Source of the DNA: Thecamonas trahens ATCC 50062
Lineage: Eukaryota; Apusozoa; Apusomonadida; Apusomonadidae
Assembly: GCF_000142905.1 (NCBI RefSeq)
Contig: NW_013657642.1
Span: forward strand, 3,688 to 67,687
Length of the DNA stretch: 64,000 nucleotides
Direction of reading: 5' to 3'
Position numbers and translations under genes: made by a program. The notes beneath the pieces are model-generated. The model saw only the letters and a list, made by a program, of their open reading frames with translations, was not told where the DNA came from and did no database searches. Positions 29,101-37,764 of the stretch are shown here, piece after piece; position 1 is the stretch's first letter; every line of letters starts with the position of its first letter.

Positions 29101-29681
29101 CGCTGCTCGGCCCAGACGCCGACATCACCGACCTATGGATCCCGTTCTTCTGCGTCTCGACCGACCTCACCAAGGGCCGGGTCCGCATCCACACCGAGGG
29201 TGTGCAGTGGCGCTACGTGAGGGCGTCGATGACGCTCACCGGGTACCTGCCGCCGATGTGCGACCCGGTCGACGGGTGCACCCTCCTCTGCGACGGTGGC
29301 TATGTCAACAACTGCCCGGCCGACATCCTCATCAACCTCCACGCGCCCGGCCGAGTCATCGCCATCGACGTCGGCGCCAAGGACACCTCCGAGGTCACCT
29401 TTTACGGCGACGAGCTCTCCGGCTGGTGGGTTCTCTGGAAGCGGTGGTTCCCCTTTACCCAGCCGGCGGCCATCCCGTCCATGCAAGAGATCTCGTCCTC
29501 GCTCGCCTACGTCACCGGCCGAGTCCACCTCGAAGACCACGTCATCGGCGCCGCCCACGGCCGGCTCCAGTACTACGCCCCGCCCATCCAGGGCTTTGCC
29601 ACTCTCGACTTTGACCGCGCCGACGAGATCTACCAAGTTGGTCTCGAGTATGCCCAGCAGCAGGGCCCGGAGTTCTCTTGA
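26115..29681 (+). CDS. PNPLA6: neuropathy target esterase-like lysophospholipase (PNPLA6/7)
   Basis: 1188 residues. A membrane helix near the start (HPLVVLSALALTVGTLG) is followed by a basic stretch and a disordered region. Three cyclic-nucleotide-binding-like domains follow, with ESVWSIGDPDEDLCLMLSGS in the first, VLKRGSNETELCLIVSGS in the second and LYTHGEPADAIYIVLSGR in the third. The patatin domain has the oxyanion loop GGGGAKGLSHLG, the nucleophile Ser938 in GGTSIG and the catalytic Asp1060 in CDGGYVNN. This is the exact NTE/PNPLA6-7 layout. These ER enzymes hydrolyse phosphatidylcholine and lysophosphatidylcholine. The catalytic dyad and TM anchor are intact and the length is close to the animal proteins (about 1300). 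Confidence 0.95.
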   Translation: MQNIGKGWAASAKAQLTSLPSAHPLVVLSALALTVGTLGRTLIYRRYVLPSLKDATHVGLTVAVPGDDPPASPDGRARRARRRADSGTSASPLASAAAIRPSISFSLDDPEVSDAEGVADEEAVALVLDELVAQRREIGFDDVSPTPGPWYTPGPVGVGDEWILPEGMDREQAAGLGLSAIRSLSSSAIAHDALGCTVAGRQDALAAIRAENMGPLAALLASDPLLAALAPEELSALVAAGTFETFEPGESVWSIGDPDEDLCLMLSGSIVISSGGELLRTASAGEIITSIMSVLEALAGVPSVFKTITARADATDGASLLRIPAAAFRAVTESNASVLPQLLEVILLKLSKVTFLTMYAYLGLTTELVAPQLPGESGPETKAEFGDESVADAPGDSRDDNDDDQSVASSAASSEAALIFDDVAVQLAEALGIAPDSEAARDLKRNLVLKQAGPGKVVLKRGSNETELCLIVSGSLTVCMVSLEGAHVELYSAERGELCGQLAVLTREPSLVHAYTRDGCVVAMVSRSLFWSLVDTAPTVLQHLAVDVLRRLSPLVRCLDFALDWIHVRSGQWLYTHGEPADAIYIVLSGRMRSVPAGEEATRDAVAMEHGRGESLGELEMLAGVKRTKAAMAIRDAQLVRIRKETFAFICARFPVLALRFAGRMSRLALAAVDDDAAPEPLAAAPTPGKPLGAHALPRPDQANVVGRTNSVKTIAVVPLDHGVAGPEFVANFASELERVLVRCGHAPTNGKGVAVLDAASVSSLGTVARMASPHAREVALMDALSRLEDAHEFVLYRTSVVGSRTEPSEQEWLLRAFRQADVVLFVGSTGPTQIRFAERMFEELALSSRSELVLIHPPATVLPRGTREWLDARPWIDAHHHCRKGNGVHMGRLARRVTGTALGLVLGGGGAKGLSHLGMLKELETRGSVVDVLGGTSIGACIGALYAQEESAAAALRRLEPFNAHMASKWRKLFDLTYPATAIFTGRAFNRGLIALLGPDADITDLWIPFFCVSTDLTKGRVRIHTEGVQWRYVRASMTLTGYLPPMCDPVDGCTLLCDGGYVNNCPADILINLHAPGRVIAIDVGAKDTSEVTFYGDELSGWWVLWKRWFPFTQPAAIPSMQEISSSLAYVTGRVHLEDHVIGAAHGRLQYYAPPIQGFATLDFDRADEIYQVGLEYAQQQGPEFS

Positions 29682-29925
29682 ACCACCGTCTCTCCACCGC
29701 TATCACCCGCTTTGCCCATCATCAACCCATCGTCACCAACACCCCAGCCATCGCCATCACCCATCAGCATCCCCTGATTCGCCCATCCGTACCCCCGACC
29801 ACCCCCCCCCCCCCCCCTGTCCCGCACCATTCGTGAAGTCTACCAAATTACCACGCCACCCCCCACGCCACGCCACACCACCACACCCCACACACACCAC
29901 TCAACGCGACATCATCAACTTTATC

Positions 29926-30663
29926 ATGGACGAGACGACCAAGCAGGAGCTTGTGGCAGCATGCCGGGCGGGCGAGATGAAGACTGTGCAGGAGCTTGCG
30001 GGCGAGGGAGGCGTGGGCAACAACGAGGTGGAGGTGGATGGCGTGAGTGACACTCCGCTGACGGCGGCGGCTCGTGGCGGCCATGTCGAGCTGCTGCAGT
30101 GGCTGATGACTGATGGCGGATGCGATGTGAACAGCTCCATGGATGACGGTTCGACGCCGCTTCACATTGCTTGCTTCTTGGGAAAGATCGAGGCTGCGCA
30201 GTGTCTGGTCGAGGCTGGCGGCGCTGTGGTCGACCAGACCGAGCACAACGGTGCCACGCCGCTGTACTTTGCCGCTCAGGAGGGCCATCTGGACGTCATC
30301 CGCTGGCTCGTGGGTGACGCCGGTGCCGATGTCAACGTCGTTCGTGAAGGCGGCTGGACTCCGCTCGCTGCCGCCGCTCAGTTTGGCCATCGTGACATTG
30401 TCGCCTTTCTCGTGGCAGACGGCGGCGCCGAGGTCGACAAGCCGCTCGATGACGGCGCCACCCCGCTGTACCTTGCGGCCCAGGAGGGCCATCTGGAGCT
30501 CGTTCAGTGGCTTGTCACCGACGGCGGCGCAGCTGTCAACCACGCCACTAACGCCGGCGCCACGCCGCTCACCGTCGCCGCAAGCAACAAGCACCTCACC
30601 ATCGTCCAGTGGCTCGTCACCTCGGGCAGCGCCGACCTCTCCATGGCCGTCGCCGGACGGTAG
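29926..30663 (+). CDS. ankyrin-repeat protein
   Basis: 245 residues composed almost wholly of about six ankyrin repeats after a short N-terminal helix (MDETTKQELVAACRAGEMK). Repeats show TPLTAAARGGHVELLQWL, TPLHIACFLGKIEAAQCL, TPLYFAAQEGHLDVIRWL, TPLAAAAQFGHRDIVAFL, TPLYLAAQEGHLELVQWL and TPLTVAASNKHLTIVQWL. Two units share almost the same AAQEGHL core, suggesting internal duplication. No other domain, no signal. A protein-binding scaffold; partner unknown. The 244 bases before it contain C runs and no gene. Confidence 0.9.
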   Translation: MDETTKQELVAACRAGEMKTVQELAGEGGVGNNEVEVDGVSDTPLTAAARGGHVELLQWLMTDGGCDVNSSMDDGSTPLHIACFLGKIEAAQCLVEAGGAVVDQTEHNGATPLYFAAQEGHLDVIRWLVGDAGADVNVVREGGWTPLAAAAQFGHRDIVAFLVADGGAEVDKPLDDGATPLYLAAQEGHLELVQWLVTDGGAAVNHATNAGATPLTVAASNKHLTIVQWLVTSGSADLSMAVAGR

Positions 30664-30717
30664 CTCTCTTCTCACACGCGTTGCGCGAGTTGATAAAGTA
30701 CCACGCCACTCTGCTCT

Positions 30718-32466
30718 TTACTCGAGCTGCGCCACATACTGCTTGGCCATCGAGACCGCGGTCGCCGCGCCGGCCACGCCGACAACGTACGAGATCGAGA
30801 GCACTGCCGCCGACTGCGCCACCGAGAACACCGTCCGGAGCAGCCACCCGAGAGTGAGCTCCGGGCTCGCCGTCCTGCGCGCCCCGCTGCTGCTTCCAGC
30901 CGCGGCCACCGGGCTTCCACTGCTGTGGACGCATCCGTGGGCTTCAAACTCGTCGAGCGCGGCGACAACGGCCGTCGCATTGGTCGTGCACACCGTGATG
31001 ATGCTCGGGGTCAGCTCGATGTCCGCCACAGAGAGCTGTGCAGGCAGCGAGGACCGGGTGAGGAGCCGGTCGTTGGAGACGACCACAAAGTCGGCGAGGT
31101 TGCGGACAGCACCCGCGTCGAGCCCGAGCTCGGCGCCGTCGGCAAGGTCGAACAGCCGCTGGTGGACAGCAGTGAGGAGGTTGGCCATCGCCGCCACCTT
31201 TGCCCCGTAGTTGGTCTGGAAGTAAGCCATGAGTCCGTCCGGGTTGGCGGTGAGCACGCCCTGGGCCGCCGCCAGCGCGGCCACGCGAGCAGCCTCGGCC
31301 TGGTGGGTCGTGTACGGCACGACCTCGTCGAGCAGCGTCGCCGCAAACGCGTTGTCGCCAGCAGTGTGGCGCGCGAGACCAGCAAGGAGGCTGGCCGTGA
31401 CCTCGGGGGTCAGTCGCGGTGCTTGCGACGTCGCGCCCTTGAACAGTGCGCCGATGCCGGTCTGCAGCGTCGCGAGGTCGCTGCCAGCGAGGCTGGAGAC
31501 CCGCGCCGGGTCGTGGAGCGCCGCCGGCTTGCGCCGCGCCACCGCTGTCAGCACAAACGCGACCAGCCGCGGCCAGGCCAGACCCGAGGTCGCCGGCACC
31601 GCCGCCGGGAAGCCAATGAGGCCGAGTGCACCGAGCGCGTCAAACTGGCTCGCGATCCACAGAGCCTCGCCGAGCTCGGTCGAGAGGTTCTTCCGGTTCT
31701 TGCCCACTAGCATCTGCGAGAGATTGCCGGTCGTGAACGGGAGCACAATCGGGTAGTTCCGCGCCAGCAACTGGAGCAGCAGCCGGCTCCCGTTCCACGA
31801 CGACGCATGGCCGCGCATGGTCGGGTGGTCGATGACGTGCCGGGCGAGCTTGTCAAAGAGGTCGACCACGCTCGGGAGCTCGCTCACGCCCGACTGGGCC
31901 CATTTGTCGAGCACAGCCACAGCTTTGCGCGCCCGCGACGTGGTGCACTTGCCGAGCGGGCCGGCAATGGCATCCAGCATCTGCTCCTCGCTCAGCTTGG
32001 CGCTCAGCGCCAGGCGGGCCATGGGCCGCGAGCCGGCCAGCGCCGCCTCGAGCGCCTCGGTCAGCACCATGCCCTGAGCCAGAAAGTTGCCGGGATGCTC
32101 CGCCACGGCCGCCGTCACCATATCCCGGACATCGATCCTGGGAAGGACCACGGCGAGCTCCTCCAGCGCGGCCAGAGCCTTTGCCTTGGCTTTCTTCTTC
32201 CGCTCGCGCTCCTTGGCGGCGGCCTTCCGCTCTGCCGCCCGCAGCCGTTTCTTCTCCTCGGTAGACATCATGGCCAACCGCTCCGCTCTGCTCTTCTTGG
32301 CCTCCTCCGCCTTTTTCGCCTCCTCCAACGCAGCCATCTGTCCGTAAATCGTCGTCTTCCGCGCCGCCGCCGCAGCAGCAGCAGCATGCGCCTGGTCAGA
32401 CTCCTCCGTCGCCGCCTTGGCCGCCGCGTTGCGCTTCTTGCTCGTCACGTGTGTCCATCCAGACAT
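30718..32466 (-). CDS. TMEM214: TMEM214-like ER membrane protein
   Basis: 582 residues. The N-terminus MSGWTHVTSKKRNAAAKAAT and a highly charged K/E/R/A coil precede a long helical domain. In it, GSRLLLQLLARNYPIVLPFT, NLSQMLVGKNRKNLSTELGE and ALWIASQFDALGALGLIG resemble the corresponding helices of TMEM214 (a repeated DKPKIA...LGKFLELLRSHQ... WALGQAG pattern in animals). One or two hydrophobic helices near the C-terminus (FSVAQSAAVLSISYVVGVAG) could anchor it. In animals TMEM214 is an ER protein that helps recruit procaspase-4 under stress; that role cannot be assumed here. The match is by eye, so the family call is moderate. Stop is 54 nt from the ankyrin gene's stop. Confidence 0.5.
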   Translation of the reverse strand: MSGWTHVTSKKRNAAAKAATEESDQAHAAAAAAAARKTTIYGQMAALEEAKKAEEAKKSRAERLAMMSTEEKKRLRAAERKAAAKERERKKKAKAKALAALEELAVVLPRIDVRDMVTAAVAEHPGNFLAQGMVLTEALEAALAGSRPMARLALSAKLSEEQMLDAIAGPLGKCTTSRARKAVAVLDKWAQSGVSELPSVVDLFDKLARHVIDHPTMRGHASSWNGSRLLLQLLARNYPIVLPFTTGNLSQMLVGKNRKNLSTELGEALWIASQFDALGALGLIGFPAAVPATSGLAWPRLVAFVLTAVARRKPAALHDPARVSSLAGSDLATLQTGIGALFKGATSQAPRLTPEVTASLLAGLARHTAGDNAFAATLLDEVVPYTTHQAEAARVAALAAAQGVLTANPDGLMAYFQTNYGAKVAAMANLLTAVHQRLFDLADGAELGLDAGAVRNLADFVVVSNDRLLTRSSLPAQLSVADIELTPSIITVCTTNATAVVAALDEFEAHGCVHSSGSPVAAAGSSSGARRTASPELTLGWLLRTVFSVAQSAAVLSISYVVGVAGAATAVSMAKQYVAQLE

Positions 32467-33463
32467 GGTCGGTATGTTGGCCCTGGGGATGGGGTAAGGT
32501 GAGGTGTGTCGCTAGCTGTCGTGCTCCTGTGCGTCGTGTCGCCCTTCCCCTTCCTCCCCCCCCCCCCCCCTCCACCCTCGCGACTCGACCGACGCTGTCA
32601 CTGGTCGCCGGTCGCCGGTCGCCGGTCGTCGCCGGCCGGTCGCCGGTCGCTGGTCGCCGGATCCAAAGAGCCAATCGGGTCACAAGGTGACTGCAAGACG
32701 ACGATAGCGATGGCAAGCAACTATATACGTAGGATGGATGGGAGTGTTTTGGGACGGTGGGGGGACATGGGCTTGAGGGGTGGAATGGGCATCGCATCGA
32801 TTTTATAGTCCGTCGTCTGGTGGCAGTCGGGAGATCAGTGCGATCACGTCGCTGTGTTGTAGCTCACACGGGGCAGTTCTTCCGCTCCACGCCTCATCCA
32901 CCACACACACACACACACACACACATACATACACACACACGTTTACCCACACTCGCCACGCATGTCGTTTGGATTGCCGATCCGCAATGACCTCGATACA
33001 TGACCTTGATCAAGCAGATCAGGCCTTGCATGGCGGCGCATCTTTGCGCGCTGACGGCGCGTTATGTCGCGGTCACGAAGCTGATCTTCTCGGAGGGCTG
33101 GAACGCCAGGACAAAGGCTGTAATCAAGTTGCGCTTTTCATCCTCCCTCCTCCCTCCCCTCCCTAAAATGAGCATGACACATACGATCTGATCGACGTAG
33201 TCGCCAGCCATCGCCAACCAACCCCAACCCCAATCGGGCGCATCTACGTTTTTCGGAAGCCGGGCTCCATCCCCCTCATCTACCCTACCCTCACCCAACC
33301 CCTACCACAACCGAGTTCTTCTTCTTCTTCTTCTTCTCCTCCTCCTCCTTCCCCCGCCACCATCGCCCAGCCCCTACCACAGCCAAGATCCCCCCCCCCT
33401 CCAACGCCGATCACCTCCCAACCACGGGAAACCACACCGCTCTTGGTTTGGGCGGTACTCGAC
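32467..33463. promoter_or_regulatory. 1-kb divergent region, TMEM214-like / synapsin
   Basis: No gene supported. Contents: C run at 32556-32570, a GGTCGCC-type 7-bp repeat at about 32603-32655, TATA-like words (CTATATAC near 32722, TTTATAG near 32800), a CA microsatellite at 32900-32940, and TTC/CTC-rich DNA at 33310-33350. A 63-codon frame at 33000-33191 reads moderately protein-like but has no homology I know and no continuation. Confidence 0.45.
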
Positions 33464-34630
33464 ATGTTTTCGTGGTTCTCGCGCTCGTCGCAGGCGTCCG
33501 AGTCGTCATTGTCGCCTCCACCAGAGGCAAGGCCGACGTCGGCTGAAGCTGTGACGGAGCCGAGCGACACGAGGCCTCTGCGACATGTGCTGGTCATCGA
33601 CACGGCTGCGACGGATTGGGCTGCCACGTTTGCGGCGGCCGACTCGGCCGAGGCTGGCGGCTGGCCGTGGAAGATCGAAGTGACGCAGGCCGAGTGGGCC
33701 GATGTCCGAGTGACGGCTGAGACGTCGCGCGGAAAGCGAAAGACGCCGCTGGTGTTTGTGCGCGGTGGCGGGGCGCCGTGCAGGCCGGACCTTGTCCTCG
33801 TCCGCAGCCTTGTCCGCGGCCTCACGCCCGATCGCGACTACCGCAACCAGATGTACGCGCTGCGGATGGCTGGCGTGACTGCCGTCAACTCGTGGGAGTC
33901 CATCATGAACTGCCAGGAGCGGCCGTGGCTCCATGCGGCGCTGCTCGACCTTGTCGACGCCGTCGGCCACGACGCCTTTCCGCTCATCGACCAGCAGCTG
34001 TTCCCTCTCGCGGGCTCGATTTCGTTCCCCTCGTTTATGCCGTGCGTCATCAAGGTCGGCCACGCCGAGGCCGGCTACGGCAAGATGCGGGTGTTTTCCG
34101 ACAAGGATCTGACCGACGCTTCGTCACTCCTTGCCCTCCACCGCGACTACGCCACCATCGAGCCCTACATCGACGAGGACGCGCGCGAGTACGACCTGCG
34201 CATCCAGAAGATTGGCCCGCACATCCGGGCCTACAAGCGGTACTCGCCCAATTGGAAGGGCAACGTCGGCACGGCGCTCATCGAGGAGATAGCAGTCACG
34301 CCGGCGTATGCCCGCTGGGCCGAGCTCGCCGCAGGCCTCTTTGGCGGCATTGACATTTGCACCGTCGACGCCATCCATCTGCACGACGGCTCCGACGTCA
34401 TCCTCGAGGTCAACGACACCGCCTCGGGCTTTATGACCGGCAACGAGTGGGAGGACAATCTCCACGTGGCGGCCGTCGTCCGTGCCCGCCTCGCCGGCGA
34501 CGACCCGTGTGCTGGCGGCTCGGTCCTTGCTCTCCACCCACCGGTCTCGTCTGAGGGCAATCAGACCGACGCCAGCCAGACCGACGCGGGAGACGTCGAC
34601 GACGACTCAGACTGGTCATCCGACCAGTGA
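33464..34630 (+). CDS. SYN: synapsin-family ATP-grasp protein
   Basis: 388 residues from the ATG at 33464. Residues about 45-345 align with synapsin domain C from end to end. The pre-ATP-grasp half shows LVIDTAATDWAATF, then VRSLVRGL, DYRNQMYALRMAGVTAVNS and FPLIDQQLFPLAG. The ATP-grasp half shows PCVIKVGHAEAGYGKMRV, YATIEPYID, DLRIQKIGPHIRAYKR, NWKGNVGTALIEEIAV, LFGGIDICTVDAIH and DVILEVNDTASGFM. Animal synapsins bind ATP and coat synaptic vesicles. There is no long Pro-rich domain D/E here; the C-terminal tail is short and acidic (DDDSDWSSDQ), and the N-terminal domain-A phosphorylation motif (RRRLSD-type) is not visible. A vesicle-associated ATP-binding role is inferred from family only. 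Confidence 0.92.
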   Translation: MFSWFSRSSQASESSLSPPPEARPTSAEAVTEPSDTRPLRHVLVIDTAATDWAATFAAADSAEAGGWPWKIEVTQAEWADVRVTAETSRGKRKTPLVFVRGGGAPCRPDLVLVRSLVRGLTPDRDYRNQMYALRMAGVTAVNSWESIMNCQERPWLHAALLDLVDAVGHDAFPLIDQQLFPLAGSISFPSFMPCVIKVGHAEAGYGKMRVFSDKDLTDASSLLALHRDYATIEPYIDEDAREYDLRIQKIGPHIRAYKRYSPNWKGNVGTALIEEIAVTPAYARWAELAAGLFGGIDICTVDAIHLHDGSDVILEVNDTASGFMTGNEWEDNLHVAAVVRARLAGDDPCAGGSVLALHPPVSSEGNQTDASQTDAGDVDDDSDWSSDQ

Positions 34631-34646
34631 TTCTACCGCCACTCTG

Positions 34647-35243
34647 TCACGGCTCAACGACCGTGTACAACTTGACCTTGTGCAGGTACTTGTCCTCGCA
34701 CTCGCGGTCCTTCCGCCAGTAAGTGAACGACTCGCCCTCGCGATCGACGAGCTTGCGGATGTACCCGTTTTCCCACCGCAGCGGCTCGCCGCCGTTGGCC
34801 TCGACATACTCCTCCATCGTCTTGTAGCCAACCGATTGCAGCCGAAACGCCTCTTCCACCTCGGGCGACCACTTTTTTGCCCGCACCATCTTCATCCGCG
34901 GCCCGCCGCCACGCCCACGCCCACGGCCTCGCCCGCGCCCACGCCCGCGTCCGCGACCGCGACCGCGCCCACGCCCACGTCCTCGCCCGCGCCCACGCCC
35001 ACGCCCGCGACCGCGCCCACTGCCGGTCCCTGCCGACGGACCAGCGCCGTCATCGCCTCCAACTCCCCCATCATCGCCCCCATCCTTCGGCCCATCCCTC
35101 GGCTCGCCGTCGCCACCCGACTCGCCCGCGCTGCCGCCCGCTCCCTCGGCGCCCAGCCCGGCACCGGCGCCGGAACCACTCTCGGGCGTCTGCTCCTCCG
35201 ACTCGCGCAGAGACTTGGGCATAAGCAAGTCTGTGATGGACAT
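34647..35243 (-). CDS. MEIG1: MEIG1-domain protein with N-terminal Arg-Gly repeat region
   Basis: 198 residues. The last 80 or so match MEIG1 along its whole length: AKKWSPEVEEAFRLQSVGYK, then EEYVEANG, RWENGYIRKLVDREGESFTY and WRKDRECEDKYLHKVKLYTV. MEIG1 binds PACRG and acts in cargo loading for the sperm axoneme; animal MEIG1 is only about 88 residues. Here about 115 residues precede it: an acidic Gly-rich segment and then a near-perfect (RG)n run of roughly 20 units (plus-strand 34905-35035). Such RG tracts usually bind RNA. A flagellar role is inferred from the family. Stops of this gene and synapsin are 16 nt apart. Confidence 0.88.
   Translation of the reverse strand: MSITDLLMPKSLRESEEQTPESGSGAGAGLGAEGAGGSAGESGGDGEPRDGPKDGGDDGGVGGDDGAGPSAGTGSGRGRGRGRGRGRGRGRGRGRGRGRGRGRGRGRGRGRGGGPRMKMVRAKKWSPEVEEAFRLQSVGYKTMEEYVEANGGEPLRWENGYIRKLVDREGESFTYWRKDRECEDKYLHKVKLYTVVEP
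34905..35035 (-). repeat. (CGTGGG/CGCGGG)n tract coding for (RG)n
   Basis: A six-base pattern repeated with synonymous variation encodes alternating Arg-Gly in the MEIG1-domain gene. The varied third positions argue that the peptide is under selection, not only the DNA repeat. Confidence 0.85.
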
Positions 35244-35704
35244 AATGTCGTAGGCGTATAGCGGAAGGAGTGGCTCTTGCGTCTGCTGCGTGTCTGGCTC
35301 GCCTGTGTCCGGTCTCCGCCGTCCGAGTTGAGTGCCACCGCGCGCCGCTCGCCGCCCGCCCGCCCACCCGCCCGCCCGCCTACCCGACCACCATCCGATC
35401 ACCACCCGATGGCCCGATGACCCTCACCGCCCTTGCTCCCCCCGCCCGACCCCCGACCACCTGCCCGACCACCTGCCCGAACACCCATCACACTGCCAAC
35501 TGCGGACGGATCAATGCCATCGCGGACGGTACCCCTCCAGTCCAAAGCCCTGATCAGCATCCCCTGGCAGTGTCAGTCCCAACTCGATCAACAACCGTAG
35601 TTCATGCTGCAGCCTACATCCGGCGTGCTGGCCTCCAGGCCCACATCATTGGCCGAGTCTGTGCCACGCTTCTCTCTCTCTCATTTGTTCAATCAACTCA
35701 AACC
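35244..35704. promoter_or_regulatory. divergent region, MEIG1 / DUF4197 gene
   Basis: 461 bases between diverging starts. Contains CCCGCC repeats near 35350-35380 and CACCTGCCCGACC words near 35440-35480. No gene seen. Confidence 0.4.
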
Positions 35705-36771
35705 ATGGGGGCCGAAGTGACCAAGATGTGCGGGTACGTATCTGGAGCATACGACCATGTCGTCGCCGCCCTCCCCCCCGCCCCCGCCCCCCTCCTCCCC
35801 ATCACAACGTAGTCTTGTACCCATGCTGACTTCCACCTCCTCTCCCCGTCTATGGCTGCATCTGGCGGCGGTGGAGTCGGAGACGGCGACCGTTGCGAAA
35901 CGGTTCCCAAACAGGCAATGAACCACACGTGGGCCTTGACGCATACATGTCGCCGTGGCGTTTTTCCCGGTGGACGCTGGAAAAATTGTTATTGTTGATG
36001 GATGCCATTCGCCGGTGTTCTTGGCGACGCTGCTCACCACTCACCCTTTCCTCTCTTCTGGCTTCCTTTCGCTTGGGCGGGCAGTGGCGATGCGGATGGC
36101 GATGGCATTCCCGATGCGCTCGAGGACATGATGGAGGACCTCAGCTTAGACAAGATCATCGAGGCTATCATGGACGCACTGGAGCGTGGTGTGCGGTTTG
36201 CGGTGGAAAAGGCATCAGCTGTCGGCGGCTTTCTCAACAACCCCAAGATCCACATTCCCTGGCCGGAGCGGTTCACCAAAGTCAAAGAGAAGCTGGAGAA
36301 GATCGGCTTCCGCGACACCATTGCCGAGTTTGTCGAGTCGCTCAACAGCGCTGCCGAGCGCGCAGCGGGCTCGGCCGTTGACATCTTTGTCGGCGCCATC
36401 CGCGGCCTCTCCTTTGACCGCGCCCGCGAGATTCTCGACGGCGGCGCCGACGCATGTACCGCCTTTCTGCGCGAGATGTGCTACGAGCCGCTCAAGAACA
36501 TGTTCAAGCCCATCGTCGATGCTGCCCTTGAGGCCGTTGACGTCACCGCCATGTGGGACAAGCTTGTGAAGGCGTACAACAAGATCCTTTCGTCGACGAC
36601 ATCCCGGTCGACTTTCTCGACGACTACGCTGTGACCAAGGCTATCTCGGGTCTTTTTGAGCTGATCAAGGACAAGGAGGCCGAGATCCGGGCTAACCCCG
36701 CCGGCGAGGGCTCTGAGCTCCTCGAGTCTGTCTTCTCCCAGGCCGCGGGCTTTGCCGGCGCCTCTGGATGA
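35705..36771 (+). CDS. DUF4197-family protein with myristoylation-type N-terminus, one apparent frameshift
   Basis: Exons 35705-35733 and 36085-36771. Exon 1 encodes MGAEVTKMCG, which fits an N-myristoylation consensus (Gly2, Thr6). Exon 2 opens with GDADGDGIPDALED, a DxDxDG calcium-binding-type loop. It then follows the bacterial DUF4197 fold: IMDALERGVRFAVEKAS, GGFLNNPKIHIPWPE, LNSAAERAAGSAVDIFVGAI, LSFDRAREILDGGADACTAF, NMFKPIVDAALEAV. At CC 36596-36597 the frame slips as if one C were missing. The next frame supplies the expected end: PFVDDIPVDFLDDYAVTKA, ISGLFELIKDKEAEIRANPA, LLESVF. Restored length is about 238 residues, the normal size for this family. Function of DUF4197 is unknown. 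A eukaryotic copy with an intron and a lipid-anchor motif is unusual; transfer from bacteria is possible. Confidence 0.8.
35734..36084 (+). other. intron, DUF4197 gene
   Basis: 351 nt, donor GTACGT, acceptor TTGGGCGGGCAG, phase 2. Joins MGAEVTKMCG to GDADGDG in frame. A CTCAC branch-like element lies near 36035-36045. Confidence 0.75.
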
Positions 36772-36841
36772 TGTGATGCTCCTCCGCTCCCCGCCCGCTT
36801 CCCGCGCTCCTGTCCACCATTGAAAGCTACGTGCTAGAGCT

Positions 36842-37384
36842 TTACATCTCACCGCACTCGGTGATGACGCACGCAACCTTGGGCTGGTTCTGCGGCGTGG
36901 TGGGAACGGCCTCGAGCTTGCGGACCGTGAGCATGCCCTCAATGACGCGGCCAAAGACGACGTGGACGCCATCGAGCCAGTCTGCCGCTGCGGTGGTGAT
37001 AAAGAACTGGCATCCGTTCGAGTCCTTGCCCGAGTTGGCCATGGAGAGGAGGCCCGGCCCGGTGTGCTTGATGTCAAAGTTCTCATCCTCAAACGAGGCG
37101 CCGTAGATGGAGAGCGAGCCGGTGCCATCGCCCGCCAGAAAGTCGCCGCCCTGGATCATAAAGCCCTTGATGACCCGATGAAAGGGGCAGCCCTTGTACC
37201 CAACAGGCTCGCCCATCTTCTTGAACTCACCCGTGCAGAGCTGCCGGAAGTTCTCGGCCGTCCTCGGCACCACGTCAGCAAACAGCTCCATTTTGATCCG
37301 CCCGGCCGCCTGCCCTCCGATCGACACGTCAAAGAACACAATCGGATTGTCGTTGACTCCAGGCGCCTGCGGCTTCTCCGCCAT
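36842..37384 (-). CDS. PPIH: peptidyl-prolyl isomerase H (spliceosomal cyclophilin)
   Basis: 180 residues from the ATG at 37384. Nearly collinear with animal [100 protein letters not shown], ending in CGEM as in the human protein. Active-site residues are present (Arg in [11 protein letters not shown], the Trp before LDG, His in HVVFG). PPIH binds PRPF4 in the U4/U6.U5 tri-snRNP, so the protein is nuclear. The family insert [13 protein letters not shown], typical of this group of cyclophilins, is kept. Confidence 0.95.
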   Translation of the reverse strand: MAEKPQAPGVNDNPIVFFDVSIGGQAAGRIKMELFADVVPRTAENFRQLCTGEFKKMGEPVGYKGCPFHRVIKGFMIQGGDFLAGDGTGSLSIYGASFEDENFDIKHTGPGLLSMANSGKDSNGCQFFITTAAADWLDGVHVVFGRVIEGMLTVRKLEAVPTTPQNQPKVACVITECGEM

Positions 37385-37553
37385 GCCCGGCACCGCCACC
37401 ACGGGCTCGCCCGTCACCTCGCCGCCACCGCCGCCTACCGCGCTGCCTCCCTCCACCGCTCCGCCTCCTCCAGCCACAGGCCCGCACTTGGTCCAGCACT
37501 CGCCATGTTGTTCCAATATATATCTCTTGCTCCTCCCTCTGCTACTGCTGCTA

Positions 37554-37597
<44 letters not shown>

Positions 37598-37764
37598 CCT
37601 GCTTCTCACCGAGTCGCTCTCGCCTCGCCTCGGTAGCTGCTCTCCACCAATCAATGAAAAGTCGAGTGTTGCCGCCTTGCCCCCCCCCCCCCCCCCCCTC
37701 CCCCTCCCCCACATTCTCATCCCATCCCATTCCTTCAATATACCCCTTGCTCCAGGACCAAAGG
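37385..37764 (-). promoter_or_regulatory. PPIH upstream region with TATA-like element and CTG repeat
   Basis: On the minus strand an AGATATATATTGG element (plus 37513-37526) stands out in GC-rich DNA about 130 nt upstream of the PPIH start and could be a TATA box (weak). A CTG/CAG repeat (37540-37602) and a C run (37680-37698) follow. No coding sequence seen. Confidence 0.35.
37540..37602. repeat. (CTG)n/(CAG)n microsatellite
   Basis: About 20 CTG units with CTA and TTG interruptions, between the SLC12 and PPIH genes. Confidence 0.9.

Noticed and set aside
33000-33191. 63-codon ORF upstream of synapsin that reads protein-like at its start
   Set aside because: Runs into pyrimidine-rich DNA, no donor of the GTACG type follows, and no family is recognised.
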